Shown piece by piece: positions 35,081-44,589 of a stretch of DNA of 63,027 bases (positions are counted from its first letter, which is position 1; every line of letters starts with the position of its first letter). The DNA is taken from NCBI GenBank assembly GCA_016872285.1, contig VGZZ01000011.1:1-63027 (forward strand). Direction: 5' to 3'. The DNA is from SAR202 cluster bacterium. GTDB lineage: Bacteria; Chloroflexota; Dehalococcoidia; Lucifugimonadales; GCA-2712585. A program made the translations under genes and the position numbers. The notes under the pieces were generated by a model. It was not told where the DNA came from and made no database searches. It worked only from the letters and a program-made list of their open reading frames with translations.

Positions 35081-36124
35081 TTATTCCTCGGAGTTAGATT
35101 CTTCTTCGTCGTTGTCATTATCGCCCAGGGCCAGCGCGGATGCCGCGTCGATGTCGCTGTCGCGGCTGAAGCCTAGGGTCTTCAACTTCTCGTTGAGCTC
35201 GCTGAGGGACTTGACGCCGAAGTTGCGGATGCGGAAGAGGTCGTCGTCGCTCATCTCCAGCACCTCGCCAACCTTTCGCAGGTGGGCACGCTTGAGCGAG
35301 TTCAGGGTCCTGGGGGGAAGGTCCAGCTTTTCCAGGGGTGTCTGATAGATTTCGGGCGGGATATTGCGTGTGGACTTGATTATCTCGGCGCCAGCCTCGC
35401 CGGGCCTGCCCAGGGAATTGAAGAGGAAGAAGTGGTTCACCAGGCCCTCGGCGGCCTTCTTCATGGTGTCGGAGGGGGTGACGGTCCCGTCGGTCCATAT
35501 CTCCATGATAAGGCGCTCGTAGTCCACCACCTGGCCGACGCGAGTCTTTTCGACGGTGAAGTTGACCTTGCGCACCGGGTTGAAGATGGCGTCCAGGGGC
35601 AGCACACCACGGGGGAGGCCGTCGCCGCCGCTGGCGGGGCGATAGCCCTTGCCGGGCTCTACGTTCATCTCTATGCCCAGCCGGGCGCTTCCGGAGTCGA
35701 GAGTGGCGATGTGCTGCTCGGGGTTGACGATTTCAAAATCGGAAGACGTGGCGATGTCGCCGGCGGAGACGGTGCCCTCGCCGGTGACCTCCAGCCGCAT
35801 CTTGCCGGGCCGCCCGGAGACTGGGCGAATCCTCACCTTGGCGATGTTGTGGAGGATCTCCATGACCTCTTCTTTGACGTGGGGGACAGTGGAATACTCA
35901 TGGAGAACATCCTCAATCTTGACCCAAGTGACGGCAGCGCCGCCGATGGAGCTTAGAAGAACGCGGCGGAGGGGACTGCCAATGGTGACCCCGTAGCCCC
36001 GCTCCAAAGGCTCCATATGGAACTTACCATAAGTCTCGTTAGCGTCTATGACGGTTATGGACGGTGTGACAGGCCGGGCTTCCGCGCCCGGCGCCTCTAG
36101 CGCAAAACTATCTATATCAAGCAT
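35081..36124 (-). CDS. rpoA: DNA-directed RNA polymerase subunit alpha
   Basis: 347 residues. The N-terminal domain (to about 235) dimerises and nucleates polymerase assembly; it shows [22 protein letters not shown] and the [12 protein letters not shown] region. The C-terminal domain (about 260-325) contains [21 protein letters not shown] and [19 protein letters not shown], which bind UP elements and activators. The last 15 or so residues form an acidic tail ([13 protein letters not shown]), longer than in most families. Confidence 0.97.
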   Translation of the reverse strand: MLDIDSFALEAPGAEARPVTPSITVIDANETYGKFHMEPLERGYGVTIGSPLRRVLLSSIGGAAVTWVKIEDVLHEYSTVPHVKEEVMEILHNIAKVRIRPVSGRPGKMRLEVTGEGTVSAGDIATSSDFEIVNPEQHIATLDSGSARLGIEMNVEPGKGYRPASGGDGLPRGVLPLDAIFNPVRKVNFTVEKTRVGQVVDYERLIMEIWTDGTVTPSDTMKKAAEGLVNHFFLFNSLGRPGEAGAEIIKSTRNIPPEIYQTPLEKLDLPPRTLNSLKRAHLRKVGEVLEMSDDDLFRIRNFGVKSLSELNEKLKTLGFSRDSDIDAASALALGDNDNDEEESNSEE

Positions 36125-36132
36125 TTACCACG

Positions 36133-36759
36133 CTACCTCGAGTAGTACTCAACTATCTGTCGGGTGTTGATGCCGATGTCCAATTCTTCAGGGTTCGGCA
36201 TACGCTTCACGGTTGCCTTGAGGTTGGCGGTGTCCAGCTCAAGCCATTCCGGAACGGGCCGCTTGGGCAGGTCCTGGACCAGGTTCTGGACGTACTGCTT
36301 CTTCTTGCGAGTCTCCTGCCAGGCAATGACGTCGCCCTCCTTGACATGGTAGGACGGGATGTCCGTCTTGCGGCCCTTGAGCGCGAAATGGCCGTGGAGC
36401 ACCAACTGGCGGGCCTGGCGTCGAGAGTCGGCAAAGCCCAGCCGGTAAACGACGTTGTCCAGCCTGGTCTCAAGCTGAAGCAACAGGTACTGGCCGGTGG
36501 AGGTAGGCCGTGTGAAGGCCTTCTCCATATAGTTCTCCATCTGCGCCTCCATGATGCCGTACATAAAGCGGAGCTTCTGCTTCTCGCGAAGCTGGAGGCT
36601 GTGGTCGGAGGCGCGGCGGCGTCGGGAGACGTTGGCGCCCGGGGGTGTGCGGCGCCGGTCGACGGCGCACTTAGGCGTGTAGCATCGCTCGCCCTTAAGG
36701 AAGAGCTTCTCGCCTACTCGCCGGCACTGTCTGCAGACTGGACCAGTATAACGTCCCAA
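36133..36759 (-). CDS. rpsD: 30S ribosomal protein S4 (zinc-type)
   Basis: 208 residues, a primary 16S-binding assembly protein. It starts at TTG 36759, 7 nt after AAGGAG. The N-terminus contains the Cys pairs of the zinc-binding form (CRQC at 9-12, then CYTPKC). The RNA-binding S4 domain shows RLDNVVYRLGFADSRRQARQ. It lies 64 nt after rpsK, the largest gap in this part of the cluster. Confidence 0.96.
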   Translation of the reverse strand: MGRYTGPVCRQCRRVGEKLFLKGERCYTPKCAVDRRRTPPGANVSRRRRASDHSLQLREKQKLRFMYGIMEAQMENYMEKAFTRPTSTGQYLLLQLETRLDNVVYRLGFADSRRQARQLVLHGHFALKGRKTDIPSYHVKEGDVIAWQETRKKKQYVQNLVQDLPKRPVPEWLELDTANLKATVKRMPNPEELDIGINTRQIVEYYSR

Positions 36760-36823
36760 ATTATGACTCCTTTTCGCTCGCGACTATATTCGGGATTCTT
36801 CTAGATTAACGCTGTGAAATCGA

Positions 36824-37207
36824 TTAGACCCTTCGGCGTTTGGGGGGGCGGCATCCGTTGTGGGGAATGGGGGTCATGTCGCGGATGCTGGTGATGTTCA
36901 GCCCGGAGGCCTGGAGGGAACGTATGGCGGCCTCCCGGCCCGCCCCGGGCCCTCGAATGACAACGTCCACCTGCCGCAGGCCCATGTCCATAGCCTTGCG
37001 AGCGGCGTTCTCGGCGGCCTTCTGGGCGGCGAAGGCGGTGCCTTTGCGGGAGCCTTTGAAGCCGCTGGTGCCGGCGCTGGCCCAGGCTATCATGTTGCCG
37101 CCCACATCAGTCAAGGATATCTGGGTGTTGTTGAAGGTGGAATAGATATACGCCTTGCCGTTAGGGTATATCTTCCTCTCGCGTTTTCGAGTCCGCTGTC
37201 TGGGCAT
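36824..37207 (-). CDS. rpsK: 30S ribosomal protein S11
   Basis: 127 residues, in the platform of the small subunit. Motifs: [38 protein letters not shown] and the C-terminal [20 protein letters not shown]. It follows rpsM by 15 nt in the usual alpha-operon order. Confidence 0.97.
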   Translation of the reverse strand: MPRQRTRKRERKIYPNGKAYIYSTFNNTQISLTDVGGNMIAWASAGTSGFKGSRKGTAFAAQKAAENAARKAMDMGLRQVDVVIRGPGAGREAAIRSLQASGLNITSIRDMTPIPHNGCRPPKRRRV

Positions 37208-37222
37208 TTGAAATTACCTCTG

Positions 37223-37618
37223 TTACTTCTTGGCGGTGCCGGTCTTGCGTCCGCGTCCGGCCACGGTCTTTCGCGGGCCTTTGCGGGTGCGGGCGTTGGT
37301 CTTGGTGCGCTGCCCGCGGACGGGCAGGCCGCGGCGGTGCCGCAGGCCGCGGTAGGAGCCGATATCGATAAGCCGGCGGATGGAGCCGTTATGCTCGCGG
37401 CGCAGGTCGCCTTCTACCCGGTATTCTTTGTCGATGATCTCGCGAATGCGGTCCACCTGCTGCTCGCTAAGCTCCCGCATTTTGGGCTTGATGTCGCCAT
37501 CGATGCCGGCCTTAGCCAGCACCTGGTCGGCCAGGAAGGGGCCAATGCCGTAGAGGCGGGAGATGGCGATGTTGGCCCGCTTGTTGTCCGGAACGTCTAC
37601 TCCAGCAATACGCACCAT
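37223..37618 (-). CDS. rpsM: 30S ribosomal protein S13
   Basis: 131 residues, in the head of the 30S subunit; it contacts P-site tRNA and L5. Seen: [49 protein letters not shown] and a basic C-terminal tail. It follows the short rpmJ gene by 11 nt. Confidence 0.97.
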   Translation of the reverse strand: MVRIAGVDVPDNKRANIAISRLYGIGPFLADQVLAKAGIDGDIKPKMRELSEQQVDRIREIIDKEYRVEGDLRREHNGSIRRLIDIGSYRGLRHRRGLPVRGQRTKTNARTRKGPRKTVAGRGRKTGTAKK

Positions 37619-37629
37619 GATTATTCTCC

Positions 37630-37743
37630 TTACCCTTGCCGCTGAGAATGCCTGGGGTTGGCGCAGATGACCCGCACCGCGCCCTTGCGCTTAATAACGC
37701 GGCACTTGTCGCATCTAACTTTTACTGAGGCTTTTACCTTCAT
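37630..37743 (-). CDS. rpmJ: 50S ribosomal protein L36 (zinc-binding)
   Basis: A 37-residue protein: [18 protein letters not shown], then [17 protein letters not shown]. The Cys-x2-Cys, Cys and His residues form the zinc site of the C+ type of L36. It lies between infA and rpsM as expected, 8 nt after the infA stop. Confidence 0.96.
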   Translation of the reverse strand: MKVKASVKVRCDKCRVIKRKGAVRVICANPRHSQRQG

Positions 37744-37751
37744 AACTCTTC

Positions 37752-37970
37752 CTACTTAAAACGATAGGTTATTCTGCCCTGGCTAAGGTCGTAGGGGGAA
37801 AGATCCACCAGCACCCGGTCTCCCGTGAGGACGCGGATGAAGTTCAAGCGTATCTTTCCCGACACGTGGGCCAGGACCATATGCTTATTGGGAAGCTCGA
37901 CGCGGAACATGCCGTTGGGCAAGGCTTCCGTTACGAGCCCCTCCACCTCTATTACTTCCTTCTTCGCCAC
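37752..37970 (-). CDS. infA: translation initiation factor IF-1
   Basis: 72 residues, one OB-fold domain. [31 protein letters not shown] and the terminal [16 protein letters not shown] are diagnostic. IF-1 occupies the A site during initiation. It stands between map and rpmJ. Confidence 0.97.
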   Translation of the reverse strand: MAKKEVIEVEGLVTEALPNGMFRVELPNKHMVLAHVSGKIRLNFIRVLTGDRVLVDLSPYDLSQGRITYRFK

Positions 37971-37984
37971 GTTCTAAACGCCGC

Positions 37985-38797
37985 CTATTTCCGGACTCGC
38001 GTAACCACTTCCGGCCCCTGCTCGGTGACCAGAAGAGTATGCTCAAAATGACATGATAGGCTGCCGTCAGCCGTGACCACGGTCCACTGGTCTTCCAGGA
38101 CCTTGGCCCGCCAGTCGCCGACGTTAAGCATCGGCTCGATGGCCAGGGCCATGCCTGCTTTGAGCAGGGCGCCGCGGCCGGCGGGGCCGTAATTGGGTAT
38201 CTGAGGCTCTTCGTGCAGATTGCGGCCCACGCCGTGGCCGACGTACTGCCGCACCACCTGATAACCCTTGGATGAGGCATAGGACTCGACGGCCTGGCCG
38301 ATATCGCCAGCCCGCGCGCCGACCACCGACGCCTTGATGCCTTCCTCCAGGGCCTGCTCAGTGGCTTTGATGAGGTCCAGCGCCGCTTTGGACACTTTGC
38401 CCACCGGCACTGACACGGCGGCGTCGCCAATAAAGCCGTCCAGGGTGGCCCCCACATCCAACTTCAGAATATCGCCTTCGTTAAGCACCACCTTGTCGCT
38501 GGGGATGCCGTGGACAATCTCATGGTTGAGGGACGTGCAGATAGTAGCGGGGAAGCCGTAGTAGCCCTTGAAGGTGGGCTTGGCGCCGTGCCTGGTGATC
38601 TCTCGATACGCAATACGGTCCAGCTCCGCCGTAGTGATGCCCGGCCGCACCGCCTGCTTGAGGGCAGCAATGGCGGCGGCCACCACCGCGCCGGCGCGGC
38701 GAATAGCCTCCATCTCCTTGGGCGACTTGATAGTGATGCCACCCGGGTTGGAGGGAGGGGTGTTGGACGCGGTCTTTAGTTTGGTCTCTTGATTCAT
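37985..38797 (-). CDS. map: methionine aminopeptidase, type I
   Basis: 270 residues. Removes the initiator Met from new proteins. The metal ligands are legible in LDVGATLDGFIGDAAVSVPVG (two Asp), GHGVGRNLHEEP (His), ALAIEPML (Glu) and the C-terminal Glu of QGPEVVTR. The first 20-odd residues (TKLKTASNTPPSNP) are outside the catalytic fold and the ATG at 38797 lacks a clear ribosome site, so the true start may be slightly internal. It is downstream of adk by 81 nt. Confidence 0.95.
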   Translation of the reverse strand: MNQETKLKTASNTPPSNPGGITIKSPKEMEAIRRAGAVVAAAIAALKQAVRPGITTAELDRIAYREITRHGAKPTFKGYYGFPATICTSLNHEIVHGIPSDKVVLNEGDILKLDVGATLDGFIGDAAVSVPVGKVSKAALDLIKATEQALEEGIKASVVGARAGDIGQAVESYASSKGYQVVRQYVGHGVGRNLHEEPQIPNYGPAGRGALLKAGMALAIEPMLNVGDWRAKVLEDQWTVVTADGSLSCHFEHTLLVTEQGPEVVTRVRK

Positions 38798-38878
38798 AAA
38801 TAGTTATTGCAAATTGTCATTGTACGTCAATTAGCCTGATTTTGAAAGGCGTCTCTGCCTTTGCCATAAGGAAGTGAG

Positions 38879-39574
38879 CTACCTTGAGGGGGCGCGGCTC
38901 TGGGTTTTTCTGAAGGAGTCCAGAGTCCGAAGCAATCGCCGCTGCACGTCCTCCACGCTGCCAGCGGCGTCCACCTCGGTGAGCTTGCCCTGCCGTCGAT
39001 AGTAGTCCACCAGGGGCCTGGTCTCAGACTCGTAGACTTTGAGGCGCGTGCGCACTGACTCGGGCTTGTCGTCGTCGCGCTGGTATAGCTGGCCGCCGCA
39101 GGCGTCACAGAGGCCGGGCTTCTTGCTGGGGGCGGTGACCGAGTTATACGTGGCTTTGCACTGGCGGCAAACCAGGCGTCCCGAAAGCCGCTTTACCAGC
39201 TCATCGACAGGCAATGTCATGAGCAGCGCAGAATCGACGGCCTGGCCCTGCTGGTCCAGCGCGGCGTCCAGGCGCTGGGCCTGGGTGAGGTTTCTGGGGA
39301 AGCCGTCCAGCATGAGGCCGGAAGCCGCCCCCGCCTTGCGCATCTCCTCCAACACCATATTGATGGTCACATCGTCAGGGACCAGAAAGCCTTTGGACAT
39401 GAACTCGTTGGCCTTCTTGCCCAGGGGCGTCCCCTGGGAGAGGTGGTGTCGAAAGAGGTCGCCAGACGATATATGGCGGAGGTTGGTGGCCTCCGCTACC
39501 AGCTTGGCTTGAGTGCCCTTGCCAGCGCCGGGAGGTCCCAGCAGGATAACGATTCGGCTGGCCTTGCCGCTCAA
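38879..39574 (-). CDS. adk: adenylate kinase
   Basis: 231 residues, converting AMP + ATP to 2 ADP. The P-loop GPPGAGKGT is at 13-21, and the NMP-binding and hinge regions include HISSGDLFRHH and MLDGFPRN. The LID domain has a CRQC...CDAC zinc motif and thus belongs to the long, metal-bearing type. It starts at TTG 39574, overlapping the secY stop (TTGA), so translation is coupled. Confidence 0.96.
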   Translation of the reverse strand: MSGKASRIVILLGPPGAGKGTQAKLVAEATNLRHISSGDLFRHHLSQGTPLGKKANEFMSKGFLVPDDVTINMVLEEMRKAGAASGLMLDGFPRNLTQAQRLDAALDQQGQAVDSALLMTLPVDELVKRLSGRLVCRQCKATYNSVTAPSKKPGLCDACGGQLYQRDDDKPESVRTRLKVYESETRPLVDYYRRQGKLTEVDAAGSVEDVQRRLLRTLDSFRKTQSRAPSR

Positions 39575-40893
39575 CGTAAGAACCCTTCGTAGTTGCGCAT
39601 CTGGAGCTGGGCCTCAAGCTGCCGCAGGGTATCCAGGGCCACGGACACAAGAATGAGAAGGCTAGTGCTGCTTAAGGTCAGCGCCTGGACGTCGGTGATG
39701 TTGGACGCCAGGAAGGGAATGATGGATACAAAGCCCAAAAAGAGGGCGCCGCCGACGGTCAGCCGCAGGATAACACGGTTGAGGTATTCCTGAGTGGGCC
39801 TCCCCGGCCTGATGCCTGTGACAAAGCCGCCGCCCTTTTGCAGGTTTTCCGCCAGGTTCTGCTGCTGGAAGGTCACAAAGGTGTAGAAGAAGGTGAAGGC
39901 TACCACCAGGATAAAGGTCAAGATCCAATAAACAGCATGAGTAGGTCCAAGGACGTTGGCCATCCAGCTAGCCGCGTCGCCCACGAACCACGACTCGTCC
40001 GCCAGGAAGGTGGCGATGGTGCCGGGCAGTATGACCACGGAAAAGGCAAAAATCAAAGGAATCACGCCGGACATATTCACGCGCAACGGGAGGTAGGAAC
40101 TGCCCGCCTGTCTATACATACGTCCCGCGCGGAAGATGCTGCGTCCGTACTGAACAGGAATGCGCCGGTGCGCCTCGTTAAACACGACGATGAGGGCGAT
40201 GATCAGGATGCCGATGACCGCGAAGGCGAAGAGGCCGCCGAAGTTGTCGTTGGTCAGGAAGCCCTGCTGGATGAGACCGGGGAATCCGGCCACTATGCCC
40301 GCGAAGATGATGAGGGATATGCCGTTGCCTATGCCGCGCTCGGTGATAAGCTCGCCGAGCCAGACCAGGAACACCACGCCGGCAGTCATGGAAAAGACGG
40401 CGGCGGTAGTCGGCATTAGGGCGTCGCCGGTAAATCCTATGTCCGCTATGACGCCCGCATTTTTGAGCAAAAGGAGCTGCCCATAGGCCTGGGCCATAGC
40501 TATGGGTACGGTAAGCCAGTGTATCAGCCGGTTAATCTGCTGCCGCCCCTGCTCGCCCTCTTTGGAAAGGGCCTGGAGACTCGGAATCAAAGGCACCAGC
40601 AATTGGATAACGATGGACGCGGTGATGTAGGGGAAGACGCCCAGAGCAAGGATACTCAGGTTGCGAAGGGCGCCGCCGCTGAACAGATCGAGGAAGCCCA
40701 GCAGTTCCACTCGATCGAAGAGGCTGTCCAGGGCCGCCTTGTCGACGTCTGGCACAGGGACCTGCGCCACCAGTCGATAGAACGCCAGCAGTGCAAAGGT
40801 AAAGAGAATCTTGTTGCGAAGGTCCGGGACCTTTAGGGAATCCAGAGCGGCCTGGAGAAGCCTGGGCCGGCCTTGCGTCTCCTGGGCCATCAT
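39571..40893 (-). CDS. secY: preprotein translocase subunit SecY
   Basis: 440 residues with ten predicted membrane helices; the central channel of the Sec translocon. SecY markers: ALGVFPYITASIVIQLL, TERGIGNGISLIIFAGI, IPVQYGRS and GIRPGRPTQEYLNRVILRLT. Its ATG overlaps the rplO stop by 4 nt, the standard spc-operon arrangement. Confidence 0.97.
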   Translation of the reverse strand: MMAQETQGRPRLLQAALDSLKVPDLRNKILFTFALLAFYRLVAQVPVPDVDKAALDSLFDRVELLGFLDLFSGGALRNLSILALGVFPYITASIVIQLLVPLIPSLQALSKEGEQGRQQINRLIHWLTVPIAMAQAYGQLLLLKNAGVIADIGFTGDALMPTTAAVFSMTAGVVFLVWLGELITERGIGNGISLIIFAGIVAGFPGLIQQGFLTNDNFGGLFAFAVIGILIIALIVVFNEAHRRIPVQYGRSIFRAGRMYRQAGSSYLPLRVNMSGVIPLIFAFSVVILPGTIATFLADESWFVGDAASWMANVLGPTHAVYWILTFILVVAFTFFYTFVTFQQQNLAENLQKGGGFVTGIRPGRPTQEYLNRVILRLTVGGALFLGFVSIIPFLASNITDVQALTLSSTSLLILVSVALDTLRQLEAQLQMRNYEGFLR

Positions 40894-41339
40894 GTCTGGA
40901 GGAGTTCCGCCTTTCCCCCAGCGCCCTCGATTTTCTGTTTAGCGGAGGCGCTGAACTTGTGGGCGGTGACGGTCAGGGCCTTGGTCAAAGAGCCGTTGCC
41001 AAGGACCTTCAGGGGGTGCTTTGTGTTTCGGACAAGGCCAATCTGGACCAGGCTTTCCAGGGTCACAGGGCCCTGGCCGCTGTAACTCTCCAGGTCGCCG
41101 ACGTTCACCACCGAGTATTCAATTCTGAAGATATTGGTAAACCCGCGCCGCTCGGGCAGGCGTTTGATAAGGGGCAGCTGGCCGCCTTCAAATCCCGGTC
41201 TCATGGGCTTGCCTGAGCGGGACTTCTGGCCCTTCATACCCCGGCCTGAGTAGGACCCGCGGCCGCTGCCGTCGCCGCGGCCTACGCGTTTGCTTTTTCG
41301 CCTCGCGCCCTTTTTGGGGCGCACCAGATGCTCCATCAT
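40890..41339 (-). CDS. rplO: 50S ribosomal protein L15
   Basis: 149 residues. The Gly/Lys/Arg-rich N-terminus (RVGRGDGSGRGSYSGRGMKGQKSRSG) and GFEGGQLPLIKRLPERRGF are the L15 signature. The start overlaps the rpmD stop by 4 nt. The stop overlaps secY. Confidence 0.97.
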   Translation of the reverse strand: MMEHLVRPKKGARRKSKRVGRGDGSGRGSYSGRGMKGQKSRSGKPMRPGFEGGQLPLIKRLPERRGFTNIFRIEYSVVNVGDLESYSGQGPVTLESLVQIGLVRNTKHPLKVLGNGSLTKALTVTAHKFSASAKQKIEGAGGKAELLQT

Positions 41340-41563
41340 GACTTTGCTCCAGATTTACGAGAGGCAGCCTTGCGAGGGCTGTCCTTCACTTCTTCGATTT
41401 CCAGCATGTGGCTGACTTTGCTGATCATGCCTCGAATGGTGGGGCTGTCGTGATGCACCACGGAGTGCTGCAGCCTCTTGAGGCCCAGGGCTTCAATCAC
41501 CCTTCGCTGCCGCTGGCTGTAGCCGATCAGACTTCGCTTCCAGGTTATTTTCAGGTTAGACAT
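41336..41563 (-). CDS. rpmD: 50S ribosomal protein L30
   Basis: 75 residues. LKITWKRSLIGYSQRQRRVIEALGL with HDSPTIRGMISKVSHML is the complete L30 fold of about 60 residues, followed by a short basic tail (SPRKAASRKSGAKS). It stands between rpsE and rplO. Confidence 0.96.
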   Translation of the reverse strand: MSNLKITWKRSLIGYSQRQRRVIEALGLKRLQHSVVHHDSPTIRGMISKVSHMLEIEEVKDSPRKAASRKSGAKS

Positions 41564-41574
41564 ATTGAATTACT

Positions 41575-42171
41575 CTACGCAGTCTTGGCCGGGGCGGCCC
41601 TGACAGGCTCAGCGGGGACAGCGCCTGGTGTCTTACGGCGGGCCATTTCCTCGGCGGGGTTCTTTAGTTCCCGCAAGGCGGTAAGCGTGGCGTAGATGAC
41701 GTTTATGGGGTTGCGGGAGCCCAGGGACTTAGCCACGGCATCCTTGACGCCGGCGGCGTCTAGGACGGAGCGCATGGCGCCAGAGGCTATGAGGCCCGTG
41801 CCGGCGGGGGCTGGCTTGATTAGCACGTGGGAGGAGCCGTGTTTGGCGGTGGTCTCCTGGGGGATGGTGCTGCCCTTGAGAGGTATCCTGACCATATTCT
41901 TGCGGGCGTTGGCGGCTCCCTTGCGGACCGCGTCCGGGACAGCCTTGGCCTTGCCCAGGCCCGCACCCACCTGCCCCTGGCCGTCGCCGATAACCACCAG
42001 GGCGTTAAATCGAAGGTGCCGTCCGCCCTTGACCACCTTGGCGATGCGCCGGGTGTGGACAACCTTCTCGGACATTCCACCGCTGTCGCCGCCCATGCCT
42101 CCGCGGTCGCGGTCTCTGGGCGGGCGTTCTCTGTTCATGGGCGAGCGTTCTCTATTCATCCTAGTTGTCAT
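41575..42171 (-). CDS. rpsE: 30S ribosomal protein S5
   Basis: 198 residues, longer than usual because of both ends. The first 35 or so residues are an Arg/Gly/Asp-rich low-complexity extension (MNRERSPMNRERPPRDRDRG style). The core starts at EKVVHTRRIAKVVKGGRHLRF and has the S5 RNA-binding domain and GQVGAGLGKAKAVPDAVRK. The last 20 residues are Ala/Pro/Lys-rich. S5 contributes to decoding fidelity. Confidence 0.96.
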   Translation of the reverse strand: MTTRMNRERSPMNRERPPRDRDRGGMGGDSGGMSEKVVHTRRIAKVVKGGRHLRFNALVVIGDGQGQVGAGLGKAKAVPDAVRKGAANARKNMVRIPLKGSTIPQETTAKHGSSHVLIKPAPAGTGLIASGAMRSVLDAAGVKDAVAKSLGSRNPINVIYATLTALRELKNPAEEMARRKTPGAVPAEPVRAAPAKTA

Positions 42172-42540
42172 TTAGAACTGCAGGCCTCCCTCTTTGGCGG
42201 CGTCGGCAAGGCTCTTCACCCGGCCGTGAAACCTATAGCCACCCCGGTCAAAGACCACCTTGGTAATTCCTTTTTCCTTCGCCTTTTTCGCGATGGACGA
42301 CCCCACCAGCTTGGACGCAGAGACCTTAGAAGCCTTCTCCGCCTGCTCGCGAAGCTCTTTGTCCAGGCTGGAGGCAGAGGCCAGAGTAGTATGCTGGGAG
42401 TCGTCGATGATCTGGGCGTAGATGTTGCTCAGGCTGCGGAACACGCAAAGGCGGGGCCGCTCCCCGGTCCCAATGACCTTATTTCGGACTCGCCTGTGGC
42501 GAGCCAGCCGCAGGACCCGGCTATTTTTCTCTTTAGGCAT
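42172..42540 (-). CDS. rplR: 50S ribosomal protein L18
   Basis: 122 residues, binds 5S rRNA together with L5. [23 protein letters not shown] and the C-terminal [26 protein letters not shown] are diagnostic. Stop and rpsE start are immediately adjacent. Confidence 0.97.
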   Translation of the reverse strand: MPKEKNSRVLRLARHRRVRNKVIGTGERPRLCVFRSLSNIYAQIIDDSQHTTLASASSLDKELREQAEKASKVSASKLVGSSIAKKAKEKGITKVVFDRGGYRFHGRVKSLADAAKEGGLQF

Positions 42541-42570
42541 AAGGAAAGACTTCTCCGAAATCTAATTAAG

Positions 42571-43152
42571 CTAGGCCTTTTTGGCGGCCTTGCCAGGCTT
42601 GAGGTGCAGTACCTCGCCGGCGTACTTGATGCCCTTCTCTTTATAGGGGTTGGGCGGGCGGACGCGGCGTATCAGGGCGGCCATCTGGCCCACCTTCTGC
42701 TTGTCGCAGCCGGTAACGGTTATCTTGTTCTGCCCATCGACTTTAAGGGTCACGCCTTCCAGCGGCTGAATCTCCACAGGATGGCTGAATCCCACGTTCA
42801 GAGTTATGCCCTTGCCCGTAGGCTGGGCGCGGAAGCCCACGCCCATGATTTCCAGCCCCTTTTCGTAGCCCGTAGTGACGCCGGCCACGCCGTTGTTGAT
42901 AAGGCTCCGGGTGAGGCCGTGGAGGGCGCGGTGGAACTTACTGGGAGAAGTGCGCTCCACCACAATCTGCCCGTTTTCGACCTTGACCTTGACCTCGGGG
43001 TGGAAGGGCTGGGTCAAGGAACCCTTAGGGCCTTTTAGCGCTACCGCGTGGTCCTTGATTTCGACCTGAACACCCTTGGGGATGGGGATGGGCTTTCGGC
43101 CCACCCTCGAAAGGGTTTTTTCCTGTTCGTTGGCGCCGTTATTACCAGACAT
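42571..43152 (-). CDS. rplF: 50S ribosomal protein L6
   Basis: 193 residues, slightly longer than usual through a polar N-terminal extension (NNGANEQEKT). SRVGRKPIPIPKGV and the terminal RRVRPPNPYKEKGIKYAGE mark L6, which lies near the GTPase-associated centre. The start overlaps the rpsH stop by 11 nt. Confidence 0.97.
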   Translation of the reverse strand: MSGNNGANEQEKTLSRVGRKPIPIPKGVQVEIKDHAVALKGPKGSLTQPFHPEVKVKVENGQIVVERTSPSKFHRALHGLTRSLINNGVAGVTTGYEKGLEIMGVGFRAQPTGKGITLNVGFSHPVEIQPLEGVTLKVDGQNKITVTGCDKQKVGQMAALIRRVRPPNPYKEKGIKYAGEVLHLKPGKAAKKA

Positions 43153-43540
43153 AGCAGAGCAACTCCCCTCCGATGCCTTTTCGCCAGGCCTCGTTGCCGG
43201 TCATCATACCTTCCGGGGTGGAGATTATAGCGGTGCCAAGGCCGCCGAAGATGCGGGGTATCTCCCCCTTGCTGGCATATACCCGCAGTCCGGGCCTGCT
43301 GGCGCGTTTGATGCCGCGAATGGCGGAGTCCTTGCCGCGATAGAGGAGCTGTATCTTCAAGGTCGACAGCGGCTTGCCGGCCACCACCTCAAAGTCCCGA
43401 ATGAAGCCCTCCCGCTTGAGGATAGAGGCAATGGCGACTTTAGACTTGGATGAAGGCAAGGCGACATTTGGATGCCGCACCGCGGCGGCGTTCCGTATTC
43501 GGCTCAGCATATCGGCTATAGGGTCGCTGGGTACAGACAT
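43142..43540 (-). CDS. rpsH: 30S ribosomal protein S8
   Basis: 132 residues. DPIADMLSRIRNAAAVRHPNV at the N-terminus and the C-terminal GLGTAIISTPEGMMTGNEA identify S8, a primary 16S-binding protein that also often autoregulates the spc operon in other bacteria. Confidence 0.97.
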   Translation of the reverse strand: MSVPSDPIADMLSRIRNAAAVRHPNVALPSSKSKVAIASILKREGFIRDFEVVAGKPLSTLKIQLLYRGKDSAIRGIKRASRPGLRVYASKGEIPRIFGGLGTAIISTPEGMMTGNEAWRKGIGGELLCYVW

Positions 43541-43550
43541 ATTATTCCTC

Positions 43551-43736
43551 CTACCAACTGGCCTTTCGGACGCCCGGGAGCTCGCCCCGGAGGGCCATCT
43601 GCCGGAAGCAGATACGGCATAGACCGAAGTGCCGGATGAAGGCCCGGGGGCGGCCGCAGCGGTTGCAGCGGTTGTGGGCCTGGACTTTGAACTTTGGCGT
43701 CCTCTTCCACTTTTCTATTTTGGATGTTTTAGCCAC
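43551..43736 (-). CDS. rpsN: 30S ribosomal protein S14 type Z
   Basis: 61 residues, the short zinc-binding form. Two Cys pairs, CNRC and CRIC, with [20 protein letters not shown], match the zinc-containing S14 family. It stands between rplE and rpsH. Confidence 0.97.
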   Translation of the reverse strand: MAKTSKIEKWKRTPKFKVQAHNRCNRCGRPRAFIRHFGLCRICFRQMALRGELPGVRKASW

Positions 43737-43745
43737 GTTGTTCCT

Positions 43746-44588
43746 CTACTGTGCTTTCGCGAAGGGCATGCCGAGAAGTTCCAGCAGGCGGGCGGCCTCG
43801 CCGTCGTTCTTGGCTGTTGTCGTTATCGTAATCTGGAAGCCGCGTATGCGGTCCACCTGGTTGAACTCAACCTCCGGGAAGATGATCTGCTCGCGCAGCC
43901 CCATGGAGTAGTTGCCCCGGCCATCGAAGCTGGAGCGGGGCACGCCGCGGAAGTCGCGGATGCGTGGGAGGGCCACGTTGATGAGGCGGTCGAGGAAATA
44001 GCCCATGCGCTCGCCTCTAAGGGTTACGGCTACGCCGATGGGCATGTTCTGTCGAATCTTGAAGGCGGATATGGCCTTCTTGGCCTTGGTCACCACGGGC
44101 TTCTGGCCGGCGATGGTGGTCAGATTGTTGGTGGCGAACTCCAGGGCCTTGGCGTTCTCCTTGGCCTCGCCCAGACCGATGTTCAGGACAACTTTCTTCA
44201 GACGCGGGACCTCCATGACGCTCTTGTAGCTAAACTCCTTCATCATGGCGGGCACCACGTGGCCCTTGTAGCGTTGAAATACGCCGGGGACGGCCTTCTG
44301 CACCGGGGCCTTGGGCTTCTCAGCAGGAGCGGCGGCCTTAGCGGCGGGCCTGGCCTTGGCTTCGGCGGGAGCGCCGCCTTTGGCGCCAGGCTTGGCCTTT
44401 GCCTCTGCCGGCGCGGCGCCTTTGGCCGCGGGCTTTGCCTTGGCTTCGGACTTGGGTTTAGCCTCGCTGGCGGGCTTGGCGGCGCGGGGCTTGGGCTCCT
44501 TGGCCTCGGCGGGCGCGGCGCCCTCGGGAGCTTCACCCTTGGGAGCCGCCCTTCGCTGCCGGGGCTTCTTGTCTCCGTCAGTAGTCAT
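43746..44588 (-). CDS. rplE: 50S ribosomal protein L5 with long Ala/Lys/Pro-rich N-terminal extension
   Basis: 280 residues against a usual length near 180. L5 itself begins around residue 100 ([17 protein letters not shown]) and shows [32 protein letters not shown] and the terminal [17 protein letters not shown]. Residues 1-100 are a repetitive, highly basic Ala/Lys/Pro/Glu stretch (AKPAAKG and APAEAKA units), resembling histone-H1-like or RNA-chaperone tails. No stop or alternative start with a good ribosome site interrupts it, and the upstream rplX stop is 1 nt away, so the long start fits the operon. Confidence 0.95.
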   Translation of the reverse strand: MTTDGDKKPRQRRAAPKGEAPEGAAPAEAKEPKPRAAKPASEAKPKSEAKAKPAAKGAAPAEAKAKPGAKGGAPAEAKARPAAKAAAPAEKPKAPVQKAVPGVFQRYKGHVVPAMMKEFSYKSVMEVPRLKKVVLNIGLGEAKENAKALEFATNNLTTIAGQKPVVTKAKKAISAFKIRQNMPIGVAVTLRGERMGYFLDRLINVALPRIRDFRGVPRSSFDGRGNYSMGLREQIIFPEVEFNQVDRIRGFQITITTTAKNDGEAARLLELLGMPFAKAQ

Positions 44589-44589
44589 C

